From: Sphingobium ummariense RL-3
GTDB taxonomy: Bacteria; Pseudomonadota; Alphaproteobacteria; Sphingomonadales; Sphingomonadaceae
DNA: 64,000 bases
Direction: 5' to 3'
NCBI RefSeq assembly: GCF_000447205.1
Contig: NZ_AUWY01000057.1
Location: forward strand, 1-64,000
Shown one piece after another: positions 42,968 through 51,511 of this stretch; positions within the stretch are counted from its first letter, which is position 1; the number at the start of each line of letters is the position of its first letter. A program made the translations under genes and the position numbers. The notes below the pieces were generated by a model, which made no database searches, had not been told where the DNA came from, and was given only the letters and a program-made list of their open reading frames with translations.

Positions 42968-43849
42968 TCAGGCCGGTTGCTTGCGTGTCCTTCCGCAGCT
43001 TCCCAGCGCCTGGATGACGAACTGATAGTCCGCACGCGCGGCCTCCGCGTCCTGAACCGGCAGGGTACGGACCGATCGCGAGGGCAGGGCGGGCGGAAGG
43101 AAGCATGCAAGGCGGTACCAGAGCAGCGTCCCCGGCTCGGGCGCCCGCGCGGCCTCGTCGACGATTTCGCCCAGCGCAACCGCCCAGCGCGGTTCCTGCC
43201 CGGGTCGACGCAGGATCGACAGCGACACCGGATCGCCCTTTTCCGTGCGCAGGAAGATCTGCGTCTCTCCTTCGCCTGCGATCGTGCCGGCGACGTGGAA
43301 GGCGTCGCCCAGCCCGGTGATGCGCGGTGCCGCCTGGTTGGCCAGCAGCGCGCCGGTCACGCGCCGGATCTGTTCGATCAGGGCCGGGGTCGCCGCTACC
43401 TGGGCATCGGGCGCGACCAGCTGGATCTCGCCGGGCCGCGTACCGGGCCGCGCGAACAGGATGACCTGCGCCTTCTTGAGCTTGGGCACCTTTCCCTTTC
43501 GATCCAGAGGTGCGTCATACAGGTAACGCACCGCCGGACTGATACCGCCTTCACCGCGAATCAAATTGACGACATCGGCCTCGATAAACAGTCGCCTGGT
43601 GCCGGCTGTGACCGCTCCCACCTGCTCCGGCGGCACCGTGATGATGTTGCGGATTCGCACGGCCGCTATGAGCGGGGCACTGTCCGCGAGGTCGACGACA
43701 TCGGCATAGGACAGCGCCACAGGCGCATTTGCCGATTGCGTTACCGGCCGCGTCTGGGCAAAAGAATCGACGGAAACAGCGGGGTTTACGGCGGAAATGA
43801 GGCATAGCAGGCCAATTGCCGCACAAGCCGTGGTGGATTCCTTTTTCAT
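42968..43849 (-). CDS. Conserved exported protein of unknown function
   Basis: 293 residues. A signal peptide (about 1-32), then a mostly beta-like domain (about 45-200) containing YADVVDLADSAPLIAAVRIRN and RRLFIEADVVNLIRGEGG, and a C-terminal segment with two Cys (ACFLPP, GSCGR). No catalytic motif is recognised. It sits 76 bases upstream of hom on the same strand, but a metabolic link is not implied. ATG 43849 lacks a strong ribosome binding site. Confidence 0.75.
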   Translation of the reverse strand: MKKESTTACAAIGLLCLISAVNPAVSVDSFAQTRPVTQSANAPVALSYADVVDLADSAPLIAAVRIRNIITVPPEQVGAVTAGTRRLFIEADVVNLIRGEGGISPAVRYLYDAPLDRKGKVPKLKKAQVILFARPGTRPGEIQLVAPDAQVAATPALIEQIRRVTGALLANQAAPRITGLGDAFHVAGTIAGEGETQIFLRTEKGDPVSLSILRRPGQEPRWAVALGEIVDEAARAPEPGTLLWYRLACFLPPALPSRSVRTLPVQDAEAARADYQFVIQALGSCGRTRKQPA

Positions 43850-44055
43850 ATTCGTCCTATGTTATCAGCCAGTGGCAAGTTTGTCACAGGCAAGTCATTC
43901 CGGCGTGAAATGGTAAGCGCAAATCGGGATTTCGATAAAGCGTTTGCGTGCCACGATGCGCCGCGATAGGAGTTTGCACGATAGCAAATGGGACGGACAG
44001 GGGCCAAAGATGACCGGATCGCTCCGGGCAGCTCGGGCCGCTTTTGGCTGATTTG

Positions 44056-44061
44056 TATAAT
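44056..44061 (+). promoter_or_regulatory. Possible -10 box for tonB
   Basis: A consensus TATAAT lies 37 bases before the tonB start in an A/T-rich stretch; no good -35 box is seen at the usual spacing. AAGGAG at 44080-44085 serves as the ribosome binding site with a rather long 12-base gap. Confidence 0.35.
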
Positions 44062-44097
44062 CAACTGTTAAGCTGAGTTAAGGAGTGTCGTTGCCGA

Positions 44098-44757
44098 ATG
44101 GCCTATGCTGACCACTCGCAAGGATCGAGTCGCACCGTCTCGATCATCATCGTCGCCCTGATTCACGCTGTTCTTGGCTATGCCTTTGTCACCGGTCTTG
44201 GCATGAAATATGTCAAAAAGGCGGCGGAACAGCTGAACGTGATCGACGTGAAGGAGGAGCCGCCGCCGCCGGACGAGGAGCCGCCGCCGCCGCCGCCAGA
44301 CCAGCCGGTCGAGCCGCCGCCGGTCGTGGCACCGCCGCCGATCGTTCAGACGCCGGCCCCCGCGCCGCCGATCCAGACGGTTCGCACGCCGCCGCCGGTG
44401 TTCAACCCGGTTCCGGTCGCGGCCCCGCCGCCTCCGCCGCCCCCGCCTGCCCCTCGGCAGGCTGCCAAGCCCCTGACGCCGCGTGGCAACCCGGCTTCCT
44501 GGGCGACCACCGACGACTATCCCTCGCGCGCTCTGCGTGAAGGCCAGCAGGGAACCACCGGATTCCGTCTGGAAGTTGGTGCGGACGGGCGCGTGACGAG
44601 CTGTACGGTCACGCAGTCGAGCGGATCGTCGGAACTGGATGACGCGACCTGCAAGCTGGTCACCCGGCGTGCGCGCTTCACGCCCGCGGAGGACGACCAG
44701 GGCAACAAGATGGCCGCGTCCTATTCCAACCGAATCCGCTGGCAGATTCCTGAGTAA
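44098..44757 (+). CDS. tonB: Energy transducer TonB
   Basis: 219 residues: an uncleaved N-terminal membrane anchor (about 13-36), a long Pro/Glu then Pro/Ala-rich periplasmic spacer (about 50-125), and a C-terminal TonB domain (about 130-219) with RALREGQQGTTGFRLEV and SSGSSELDDATCKL. It carries proton-motive energy from ExbB-ExbD to outer-membrane receptors such as the one at 25242. It leads tonB-exbB-exbD-exbD. Confidence 0.94.
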   Translation: MAYADHSQGSSRTVSIIIVALIHAVLGYAFVTGLGMKYVKKAAEQLNVIDVKEEPPPPDEEPPPPPPDQPVEPPPVVAPPPIVQTPAPAPPIQTVRTPPPVFNPVPVAAPPPPPPPPAPRQAAKPLTPRGNPASWATTDDYPSRALREGQQGTTGFRLEVGADGRVTSCTVTQSSGSSELDDATCKLVTRRARFTPAEDDQGNKMAASYSNRIRWQIPE

Positions 44758-44832
44758 TTTCTGACAGGGAGGGCGCGGGCCCATGCTCCGCCCTGCCACA
44801 TCACGATCCATTTTGAGAGGGAAGTCTTGAAC

Positions 44833-45588
44833 ATGTTGATGTATCTCGCAGCCGCCGCGCCCAAGCCGGCGAACCCGTACGGCCTGATGGAAGCCCTGGA
44901 GCAGGGCGGCACCATTGCCTGGACCGTCTTCATCATCCTTTGCGGTATGTCGATCGGCACCTTCTACATCCTGTTCACCAAGCTGATCGAGCAGCAGAAG
45001 GTCATCAACCAGGGCAAGAAGGTCCGTGCGACCTTCTGGCGCGCCGCCTCGCTGAAGGAAGCTTCCGCGAAGCTCGAGAAGAACTCGGCCTACAAGCAGA
45101 TCGTCGATGACGGCATCAAGGCCCAGGAGGAGCACACCAAGCTCACCGATCCCGTCGAGGCGCATGACTGGCTGCACGGCTCGCTCGCCCGCTCGGAAGC
45201 GGCGATCAACTCCTCGCTGGGTGGCGGCCTCGCCTTCCTCGCGACCGTGGGTTCGACCTCGCCGTTCATCGGTCTGTTCGGTACCGTTATCGGCATTTAC
45301 CGCGCGCTCATCAAGATCGGCGCCGCCGGTCAGGCGTCGATCGACGCGGTCGCCGGTCCGGTCGGTGAGGCGCTCATCATGACCGCTCTGGGTCTGGCCG
45401 TGGCCGTTCCCGCGGTGCTCGCCTACAACTTCCTGCAGCGCCGCAACAAGTCGATCGCCGAGCAGCTGAACGGCTTCACCGTCGACCTGCTGGCCTATCT
45501 GGTGTCGAACGGCGCGGTTCGCCCGACCGTCACCGCTGCCCCGGCTGCTCCGGTCGCCAAGCCGGCCGCCACGCCGACCAAGGCCTGA
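44833..45588 (+). CDS. exbB: MotA/TolQ/ExbB proton channel protein
   Basis: About 251 residues with three membrane helices. The signature GLAFLATVGSTSPFIGLFGTVIGIYRAL (helix 2) and GEALIMTALGLAVAVPAVLAYN (helix 3) are typical of ExbB, including the conserved Thr residues lining the channel. An N-terminal Ala-rich segment precedes helix 1. The start may be ATG 44833 or TTG 44827 behind GAGAGGGAAG. It energises TonB with ExbD. Confidence 0.94.
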   Translation: MLMYLAAAAPKPANPYGLMEALEQGGTIAWTVFIILCGMSIGTFYILFTKLIEQQKVINQGKKVRATFWRAASLKEASAKLEKNSAYKQIVDDGIKAQEEHTKLTDPVEAHDWLHGSLARSEAAINSSLGGGLAFLATVGSTSPFIGLFGTVIGIYRALIKIGAAGQASIDAVAGPVGEALIMTALGLAVAVPAVLAYNFLQRRNKSIAEQLNGFTVDLLAYLVSNGAVRPTVTAAPAAPVAKPAATPTKA

Positions 45589-45701
45589 TCGCCGCAATAG
45601 CCGGTGCGGGAACCGGCGGGCGGCTGTGACCGTCCGGTTCCCCACCGGCCGCGGGCCCCGCGAACAGGGGCGCCAACGAGACGCATGTTAGGAAATTACC
45701 A

Positions 45702-46190
45702 ATGGCAATGAGTGTTGGCTCCGACGGCGGTGATGACAAGCCGATGTCCGACATCAACACGACGCCGCTCGTCGACGTCATGCTGGTGTTGCTCATCATC
45801 TTCCTCATCGCCGTCCCGGTCGTCGTCCAGACGGTTGATCTTCAGCTTCCCAAGGTGGCGTTCGAGCCGACCACGACGAAACCGGAAAATGTCTCCCTTT
45901 CGATCACTTCGGCGCCCGACGGTAGCTGTGCGGTCTATTGGAACCTGACCAGGGTTTCCTCCGACGAACTGCTCAACCGGGCGGTCGCGAAGCTGGAGGC
46001 GGACATCAAGAAGGCGGGCGGTGTCGAGAATCTGACGCCCGAGGATCTGCCCGAAGTTCATATCCGCGGTGACATCAATGTCCCCTACCGGTGCATCGGC
46101 GGCACCATCTATACGATGCAGCGTGCTGGTTTCCCGAAGGTGGGCTTCATTTCCGAGCCTGAGCCCGGTACCACCACGACCCGCCTCTGA
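45702..46190 (+). CDS. exbD: Biopolymer transporter ExbD, first copy
   Basis: 162 residues: short cytoplasmic N-terminus, a single helix beginning NTTPLVDVMLVLLIIFLI with the essential proton-carrying Asp (about 25), and a periplasmic domain. It has an insert with two Cys residues (GSCAVYW, PYRCIGG) that the second copy lacks, which may form a disulfide. Lies 113 bases after exbB. Confidence 0.93.
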   Translation: MAMSVGSDGGDDKPMSDINTTPLVDVMLVLLIIFLIAVPVVVQTVDLQLPKVAFEPTTTKPENVSLSITSAPDGSCAVYWNLTRVSSDELLNRAVAKLEADIKKAGGVENLTPEDLPEVHIRGDINVPYRCIGGTIYTMQRAGFPKVGFISEPEPGTTTTRL

Positions 46191-46214
46191 CCGGCTGATT
46201 AAGGAGATATCGCT

Positions 46215-46637
46215 ATGGCCATGAGCATGGGCTCCGATGATGGAGAACCGATGGTCGAGATGAACACGACGCCGTTGATCGACGTCATGCTCGTTCTTCT
46301 CATCATGTTCATCATCACCATCCCGATCCAGACCCACGCGGTGAAGATCGACCTGCCGCAGAACGCGCCTCCGACGGATAGCGTGATCGACCCGGTCAAG
46401 AACAAGGTGGCGATCGACGGCGGCGGCGTCATCACCTGGAACGGTTCGCCGATCGACCTGCTGACCCTGCGTCAGTATCTGCAGCAATCGCTGCGCCTGC
46501 CGGTCGAGCCGGAACTGCAGTTCCAGCCCGACGCCCAGACCCGCTATGTCGTGGTCGATGAGGTGTTGGCAGAGATCAAGCGTGCAGGCGTGACAAAGCT
46601 GGGTTTCGTCGGCAACGAGCAATATGGCAGGTTCTGA
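46215..46637 (+). CDS. Biopolymer transporter ExbD, second copy
   Basis: 140 residues with NTTPLIDVMLVLLIMFIITIP carrying the conserved Asp, then a periplasmic domain without Cys. Two consecutive ExbD paralogs are common in sphingomonads and may form heterodimers in the ExbB pentamer. AAGGAGA precedes ATG 46215; a terminator follows. Confidence 0.93.
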   Translation: MAMSMGSDDGEPMVEMNTTPLIDVMLVLLIMFIITIPIQTHAVKIDLPQNAPPTDSVIDPVKNKVAIDGGGVITWNGSPIDLLTLRQYLQQSLRLPVEPELQFQPDAQTRYVVVDEVLAEIKRAGVTKLGFVGNEQYGRF

Positions 46638-46717
46638 ACGCTGAAGCTGGCTTGCCGGCGGGGGAGGTCGACTTCCCCTCCTTCCTGTGCCGGACAGCCG
46701 GCCTGACCTGTATCCTG

Positions 46718-46746
46718 AAGGGGTCGCTTCGGCGGCCCCTTTTTTG
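46718..46746 (+). terminator. Terminator of the tonB-exbB-exbD-exbD unit
   Basis: AAGGGGTCGC-TTCG-GCGGCCCCTT (one G-U pair, UUCG tetraloop) running into TTTTTT, 80 bases after the last exbD. Confidence 0.9.
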
Positions 46747-46868
46747 TCTGAGAGCGCGCATCGTTAGGGAAGACCGACTGCTGGCAGCCCCCCATGATCC
46801 GCCGCATTCAAAAGCGGCAAGCGCGAAGCGTCCTGGGGATCATGTCCGGACTCGCATTTTCATTGGAA

Positions 46869-46883
46869 GAACATATCATGAAC
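46869..46883. promoter_or_regulatory. LexA-type (SOS) box upstream of the 2H phosphodiesterase gene
   Basis: GAAC-ATATCAT-GAAC is an exact match to the alphaproteobacterial LexA pattern (direct repeat GTTC/GAAC with 7-base spacing), 28 bases before the start codon. A third GAAC follows at 46888-46891. Confidence 0.65.
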
Positions 46884-46911
46884 ATATGAACCCGATTCGA
46901 AAGGACGATCC

Positions 46912-47463
46912 ATGCTGCCCCGGCAGGCTCCACTTTATCGTTTGTTCTTCGCCTTGAAGCCCACGCCGTTGGTTGCGCGGCAGACCGATCACTTTACCGA
47001 AAGCCTCGCGGGACGCGTCCCGCGCATCCGTATCGAGCATCAGCATCTGACACTCTGCATCACCGCCGACCATGTCGATTATCCCTATGCCGTCATCAAG
47101 GCCCTCCTGCGGGCCGGGACCAGGGTGGCGGCAGAGCCCTTCGACCTGCGTCTCGACCATTTGAGCTTTTCCAACCGATCGGTTGCGCTGCGTCCTTCCC
47201 GCGCGGTGCCGCCGCTTGCCGCTCTCCAGCGGCAGGTCGCCAATGCTATGACGCGCGCGGGAATTGCCAGCCGCCCCGGCTGGAGCTTCAGCCCGCACCA
47301 GACTCTTTTCTACCGCGACGGCCCGGTCGACCAGCGCGCCGTTGAGGGCTTTCAGTGGCATGTTGACCGGTTCGTCCTGGTCTGCAGCCATGTCGGCCAT
47401 ACCCACCACGAAACGCTGGCAACCTGGCCGCTGCAGGGCAGCGCGCAATATAGCCTGTTCTGA
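46912..47463 (+). CDS. 2H phosphodiesterase / RNA 2',3'-cyclic phosphodiesterase (ThpR-like)
   Basis: 183 residues. Two H-x-T motifs, HLTLCI (about 45) and HQTLFY (about 129), place it in the 2'-5' RNA ligase/2H phosphoesterase superfamily, with the opening LFFALKPT typical of ThpR. The reaction in vivo is uncertain; ThpR opens 2',3'-cyclic phosphates and can ligate tRNA halves in vitro. AAGGA precedes ATG 46912. The LexA-type box directly upstream suggests DNA-damage induction. Confidence 0.85.
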   Translation: MLPRQAPLYRLFFALKPTPLVARQTDHFTESLAGRVPRIRIEHQHLTLCITADHVDYPYAVIKALLRAGTRVAAEPFDLRLDHLSFSNRSVALRPSRAVPPLAALQRQVANAMTRAGIASRPGWSFSPHQTLFYRDGPVDQRAVEGFQWHVDRFVLVCSHVGHTHHETLATWPLQGSAQYSLF

Positions 47464-47474
47464 AGGGTTCTGAC

Positions 47475-47493
47475 GGGGCGGCATATCCGCCCC
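47475..47493. terminator. Possible weak terminator hairpin
   Basis: GGGGCGG-CATAT-CCGCCCC, 12 bases after the phosphodiesterase stop; the tail is CTTCCC and not a T run, so function as an intrinsic terminator is doubtful. Confidence 0.4.
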
Positions 47494-47617
47494 CTTCCCA
47501 AGGCAGGGCCGCCGCTTGCAGGCCATCGGGATGGGCCCGGCGATAATGTTCGGGATGGCATCGCAGCTTGCCTGTTCGCTGCAGCGCCTCTCCGATGGCG
47601 CGAAAGCTGCCGCGTCC

Positions 47618-47920
47618 CTACCGCCTCTTCACAAACTCCGCGCGCAGCACCAGGCCTTTGATGCCCTCGTAGCGGCAGTCGATTTCTTGCGGGTCGCCGG
47701 TCAGCCGGATCGACTTGATGAGCGTGCCGCGCTTGAGGGTCTGGCCAGCTCCCTTGACGACCAGATCCTTGATCAGTGTCACCTGGTCCCCGTCGGCCAA
47801 CAGGTTGCCGACCGCGTCGCGCACCTCCACAGCATCGACAGCGCCGGCTCGGGCGGCCGCGTCCGCAGCGCTGATCCACTCGCCGCTCGCCTCGTCATAG
47901 ACATAGTCTTCGTCGCCCAT
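47618..47920 (-). CDS. PhnA-like (YjdM) protein
   Basis: 100 residues. The C-terminal half has the PhnA domain signature: VRDAVGNLLADGDQVTLIKDLVVKGAG, KRGTLIKSIRL and the GIKGLVLRAEFVKRR ending. The zinc-ribbon N-terminus of full-length PhnA is absent, so this is the short form. Despite the old name alkylphosphonate utilisation protein, its biochemical role is not established. It is followed upstream by engB, 7 bases apart, on the same strand. Confidence 0.85.
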   Translation of the reverse strand: MGDEDYVYDEASGEWISAADAAARAGAVDAVEVRDAVGNLLADGDQVTLIKDLVVKGAGQTLKRGTLIKSIRLTGDPQEIDCRYEGIKGLVLRAEFVKRR

Positions 47921-47926
47921 GCCGCC

Positions 47927-48574
47927 TTACCCCTGCGTTACGCTCTCGAGCACCGCGGCGCGCAGCTCCGCGATCCCCATGCCCTTATCGCTCGATGTGG
48001 CGATGATGTCGGGGTGAGCGGCTGGGCGCTTACGGATCGCCTCGGCGGTCGCCTTCCGCACGGCTGCCAGCTCGCTGGCCTTCACCTTGTCCGCCTTGGT
48101 CAGGACGATGCGGTAGCTGACCGCCGCGGCGTCCAGCATGTCCAATATGTCCGTATCGACGTCCTTGATGCCGTGGCGGCTGTCGATCAGCACCAGCGTG
48201 CGCTTGAGCTTCGCCCGCCCGCGCAGATAGTCGTTCACCAGGAAACGCCACTTGCGCACCATGTCCTTGGGCGCCTTCGCATAGCCATAGCCCGGCATGT
48301 CGACCAGCCGGAAGCGCAGCGGATCGCCCACGTCGAAGAAGTTCAGCTCCTGCGTCCGCCCCGGCGTGTTGGATGTGCGGGCGAGGCCGTTGCGCCCCGT
48401 CAGCGCGTTCAGCAGCGACGACTTGCCGACATTCGAGCGCCCCGCGAACGCCACCTCGTTCACCGCCATGTCGGGCAGGAATTTGAGGTCCGGCGCGGAC
48501 TTGAGGAACGCGATCGGTCCGGCGAAGACCTTGCGCGCTTCCTCGACGAGGTCGGTAGGTTCGGGTGCAGTCAC
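47927..48574 (-). CDS. engB: Ribosome biogenesis GTPase YihA/EngB
   Basis: 215 residues with G motifs in order: GRSNVGKSS (G1, about 45-53), TPGRT (G2), DMPGYGYA (G3), TKAD (G4) and TSS (G5). EngB acts in large-subunit assembly and is essential in many bacteria. Start GTG 48572-48574. Position after yidC is conserved in many proteobacteria (rpmH-rnpA-yidD-yidC-engB). Confidence 0.95.
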   Translation of the reverse strand: MTAPEPTDLVEEARKVFAGPIAFLKSAPDLKFLPDMAVNEVAFAGRSNVGKSSLLNALTGRNGLARTSNTPGRTQELNFFDVGDPLRFRLVDMPGYGYAKAPKDMVRKWRFLVNDYLRGRAKLKRTLVLIDSRHGIKDVDTDILDMLDAAAVSYRIVLTKADKVKASELAAVRKATAEAIRKRPAAHPDIIATSSDKGMGIAELRAAVLESVTQG

Positions 48575-48582
48575 ATTCTACT

Positions 48583-48692
48583 CCGTTCGCCCTGAGTAGC
48601 CGCTGAGCTTGTCGAAGCGGCGTATCGAAGGGCCAGTCGCCATGCTTCGATACGGGCCTTCGACAAGCTCAGTCCCTACTCAGCACGAACGG
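48583..48692. repeat. Intergenic palindromic repeat, copy 1 (engB-yidC)
   Basis: Bounded by CCGTTCG and CGAACGG, with inner arms such as GAGCTTGTCGAAG and CTTCGACAAGCTC plus a second inner palindrome (CGTATCGAAG/CTTCGATACG). One of four related elements between 48.5 and 58.3 kb. Confidence 0.85.
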
Positions 48693-48706
48693 GTTCTTTC
48701 CAGACG

Positions 48707-50410
48707 CTATTTCGCCTCCACCGCGCTCAATTGCGGGTGACGCTTGTAGAGGAACCACTGCTGCGCCATCGACAGGCAGTTGTTGGTGATCCAGTAGACC
48801 AGCAGGCCCGCCGCGAAGGGCGCCATGATGAACATCATCATCCACGGCATGATCGCGAACACCTGCTGCTGCATCGGGTCCATTTGCGCCGGGTTGAGCT
48901 TGAACTGGAAATACATCGAGATGCCGAGCAGCAGCGCCAGCACGCCGATCCCCAGGAAGGCGGGCGGCGTGAAGTCCAGCAGGCCGAACAGGTTGAGGAT
49001 GTGCAGCGGGTCGGGCGCCGACAGATCCTTGATCCACAGCACGAAGGGCTGGTGCCGCATCTCGATCGTCAGCATCAGCACCTTGTAGAGCGCGAAGAAG
49101 ATCGGGATCTGGATGAAGATCGGCAGGCAGCCAGCGAGCGGGTTCACCTTCTCGCGCTTGTAGAGCTCCATCATCTCCTGCTGGAGCTTCGGCTTGTCGT
49201 CCTTGTAGCGTTCCTGCAGCGCCTTCATCTTTGGCTGCACCGCGCGCATGGCCGCCATGCTGGCGAACTGGCGCTGCGCCACCGGGAACATCAGCGCCCG
49301 GACAATGAAGGTCAGGCAGATGATTGCCACGCCGAAATTGCCGATATGCTCGAACAGCCAGTGGAGCAGGGCGAAGATCGGCTTTTCGAACCAGTAGAAC
49401 CAGCCCCAGTCGATCGCCCGGTCGAACAGCGGCACGCCCGCATCCTGATAGGCTTCGAGCGTCTTCACTTCCTTCGCGCCGACGAACAAGCGGCTGGTCT
49501 GCGTGATCGCCTTGCCGGGCGCCAGCATGACGGGCGCCAGGCTGTAGTCGGCCTGGTACTGCGTGCCGGCGCCCTTGCGGAACTGGCCCGCGACGGACGC
49601 CTTCTGATCCGGCACCAGCGCGGACAGCCAGTATTTGTCGGTGAAGCCCAGCCAGCCGCCGGTCGACTGGAAGCTCTGCGTCGCAGGGCCCTTGTCCAGG
49701 TCCTTGTAGTTGACGTCGTAATTGGCCGCGCCGTTGAACACGCCCATCGGCCCCACATGGATGGTCCAGGTGTCGGGATCCTTGGGAATGCCCATGCGGC
49801 TGACGTAGCCGTAGCTCTTGATCCCCACCGTGCCGGCGCCGCTGTTCGACACCTTCTGCTGCGCGGTGATCATGTAATTCTGGTCGACCGAATAGCGGAT
49901 CTCGAAGGTCTGCCCCGCGCCGTTGTTCCAGCGCAGGGTCACCGGACTGGTCGGGGTCAGCTCGGTGCCTTCCGCGGTCCAGACCGTGTTGCCGTCGGGC
50001 GCCTTGATGCCTTCACCCTGCCAGCCGAAGCCGGCGAAATAGGCGTCCACCGTGCCGCGCGGCGAGAACAGGCGCACCGCGGGCGAATCCTTGGCGATCG
50101 TCTCGCGATAGGTCGGCAGCACGATGTCGTCGATGCGCGCGCCCTTCAGGTTGATCGAGCCGGTCAGCTTGGGCGTGCGGATGGGCACGCGCGGGCTTTC
50201 GCGCAGCACCAGCGCGCGGTCGCGGATCGCCGCGGGGCTGTCGGCGGCCGGATCGGCGCCGGGCTGGGCGACAGGCGTGGTCTTGCCGCCCTCGATCTTC
50301 GTGGCCGGCGGGTTGGCCGCCGGGAAGAAGCGGTTGGAGATATAGGGCCAGCCAAACAGGATCAGCGCCGTCAGCAGCACCGCCAGGATGATGTTCTTCT
50401 TGTCGTCCAC
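48707..50410 (-). CDS. yidC: Membrane protein insertase YidC
   Basis: 567 residues. First helix at about 6-24, a large periplasmic beta-domain (about 60-330, with FAGFGWQGEGIK), then the conserved five-helix core (about 345-560) with FPVAQRQFASMAAMRAVQPK and ELYKREKVNPLAGCLPIFIQIP. It inserts and folds inner-membrane proteins with or without SecYEG. GTG 50408-50410 serves as start. Separated from yidD by 30 bases. Confidence 0.96.
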   Translation of the reverse strand: MDDKKNIILAVLLTALILFGWPYISNRFFPAANPPATKIEGGKTTPVAQPGADPAADSPAAIRDRALVLRESPRVPIRTPKLTGSINLKGARIDDIVLPTYRETIAKDSPAVRLFSPRGTVDAYFAGFGWQGEGIKAPDGNTVWTAEGTELTPTSPVTLRWNNGAGQTFEIRYSVDQNYMITAQQKVSNSGAGTVGIKSYGYVSRMGIPKDPDTWTIHVGPMGVFNGAANYDVNYKDLDKGPATQSFQSTGGWLGFTDKYWLSALVPDQKASVAGQFRKGAGTQYQADYSLAPVMLAPGKAITQTSRLFVGAKEVKTLEAYQDAGVPLFDRAIDWGWFYWFEKPIFALLHWLFEHIGNFGVAIICLTFIVRALMFPVAQRQFASMAAMRAVQPKMKALQERYKDDKPKLQQEMMELYKREKVNPLAGCLPIFIQIPIFFALYKVLMLTIEMRHQPFVLWIKDLSAPDPLHILNLFGLLDFTPPAFLGIGVLALLLGISMYFQFKLNPAQMDPMQQQVFAIMPWMMMFIMAPFAAGLLVYWITNNCLSMAQQWFLYKRHPQLSAVEAK

Positions 50411-50440
50411 GCTTGTCGGCTCCGCCGTCTTGATCTTGTG

Positions 50441-50653
50441 TCAGGGGACCGGGTCGTAGCCCGAACCGCCCCATGGGTGGCACCGCATTAGCCGCTTGCC
50501 CGCCAGCCAGCTACCCTTGATCGCGCCATATTTACGCACCGCCTGGATCGCATATTCGGAGCAGGATGGGGCATAGCGGCAGGTGGGCGGCAGGATGCGC
50601 GAAGGCCCGATCTGCCAGATGCGGGCGAGGAGGATGAGCAGGCGGGCGATCAT
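50441..50653 (-). CDS. yidD: Membrane protein insertion efficiency factor YidD
   Basis: 70 residues with the family signature PTCRYAPSCSEYAIQAVRKYG and LMRCHPWGGSGYDPVP; three Cys residues are conserved. An N-terminal amphipathic/hydrophobic helix binds the membrane. Located between rnpA and yidC, as is standard. Confidence 0.95.
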   Translation of the reverse strand: MIARLLILLARIWQIGPSRILPPTCRYAPSCSEYAIQAVRKYGAIKGSWLAGKRLMRCHPWGGSGYDPVP

Positions 50654-50663
50654 GGTGCCGTAA

Positions 50664-50763
50664 CCGTTCGCCCTGAGCGAAGTCGAAGGGCTCGCCTGAG
50701 CGGAGCGAAAGCCGGTGCTTCGCTTCGCTCTGCAGGGGGCTTCGACAAGCTCAGCCCGAACGG
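50664..50763. repeat. Intergenic palindromic repeat, copy 2 (yidD-rnpA)
   Basis: CCGTTCGCCCTGAGCGAAGT at one end and CTTCGACAAGCTCAGCCCGAACGG-like sequence at the other (50664-50763). It interrupts the normally tight rnpA-yidD spacing. Confidence 0.85.
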
Positions 50764-50777
50764 ATGGGAAAATAGGC

Positions 50778-51098
50778 TCACCGCCTCGCCACCTTCCGCA
50801 GCGCCTTTTCCAGTTCGCCGCGCAGCAGGGCGAAGTCGCGCTCGATCCCGTCGGCCCGGCCGATCAGCACATGGTCCGCCCCGGCGATGCCGCAGGTCGG
50901 CAGCAGTTCGCGCGCCAGAACGCGAAAACGGCGCTTCATCCGGTTGCGGATGACAGCGCCGCCGATCTTCTTGGTCACCGTGATGCCGTAGCGCATCGCC
51001 GGATCGCCGTCCCCCCGGTCGCGGACCAGCAACACGAAGCCCGGCATGGGCGCGCGCTGCCCGCGATTCGCCGCCAGGAAATCCGCGCGCCGGGCCAT
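50778..51098 (-). CDS. rnpA: Ribonuclease P protein component
   Basis: 106 residues from ATG 51096-51098. The RNP core YGITVTKKIGGAVIRNRMKRRFRVLARELL (RNR motif) binds the P RNA; RADFLAANRGQRAP is the usual N-terminal segment. It helps process tRNA 5' ends. The frame stays open upstream through rpmH, so the start was set by family length; GTG 51101 is an alternative. Confidence 0.93.
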   Translation of the reverse strand: MARRADFLAANRGQRAPMPGFVLLVRDRGDGDPAMRYGITVTKKIGGAVIRNRMKRRFRVLARELLPTCGIAGADHVLIGRADGIERDFALLRGELEKALRKVARR

Positions 51099-51130
51099 CA
51101 CGGCCGGCGCTGCGGTACCGGGCGATTCGC

Positions 51131-51265
51131 TCAGGCGCTCAGGCTCTTGCGGCCGCGCGACCGGCGGGCGCGAATCACGTTGCGGCCACCCGGCGTCGCC
51201 ATGCGGGCGCGGAAACCGTGACGGCGCTTCCGAACCAGATTGCTCGGCTGAAAGGTGCGCTTCAT
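51131..51265 (-). CDS. rpmH: 50S ribosomal protein L34
   Basis: 44 residues: [20 protein letters not shown], then [20 protein letters not shown] and a short tail ending LSA. Length and sequence match L34 exactly in pattern. It lies 32 bases upstream of rnpA and overlaps its open frame in another reading frame. Confidence 0.97.
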   Translation of the reverse strand: MKRTFQPSNLVRKRRHGFRARMATPGGRNVIRARRSRGRKSLSA

Positions 51266-51303
51266 CGTTCATTCCTCAACACAAATAGAGAATCGGGCGT
51301 GAC

Positions 51304-51331
51304 AAAAAAGGGCCGCCAACGCCGGGCGGCC
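51304..51331 (-). terminator. Terminator of the protease-DsbA unit
   Basis: On the minus strand GGCCGCC-CGGCGTT-GGCGGCC is followed by C and TTTTTT. It lies between the DsbA-like gene stop and rpmH, beyond repeat copy 3. Confidence 0.85.
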
Positions 51332-51397
51332 ACATGTCAGGGGGCGTCCGATAGGGAAAAGGGGCGGGGAAGTCAATGGCGGAGGCACAGATCAACG

Positions 51398-51495
51398 CCG
51401 TTCGCCCTGAGCGAAGTCGAAGGGCTCGCCCGACCGGAGGGAGGGTAACTTCGCTGTGCTCAGTAGAGGGCTTCGACTTCGCTCAGCCCGAACGG
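51398..51495. repeat. Intergenic palindromic repeat, copy 3
   Basis: CCGTTCGCCCTGAGCGAAGT...GCTTCGACTTCGCTCAGCCC then CGAACGG. Same family as copies at 48583, 50664 and 58192. It lies in the 246-base gap between rpmH and the DsbA-like gene. Confidence 0.85.
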
Positions 51496-51511
51496 AATAG
51501 AGCTTTGGGCT

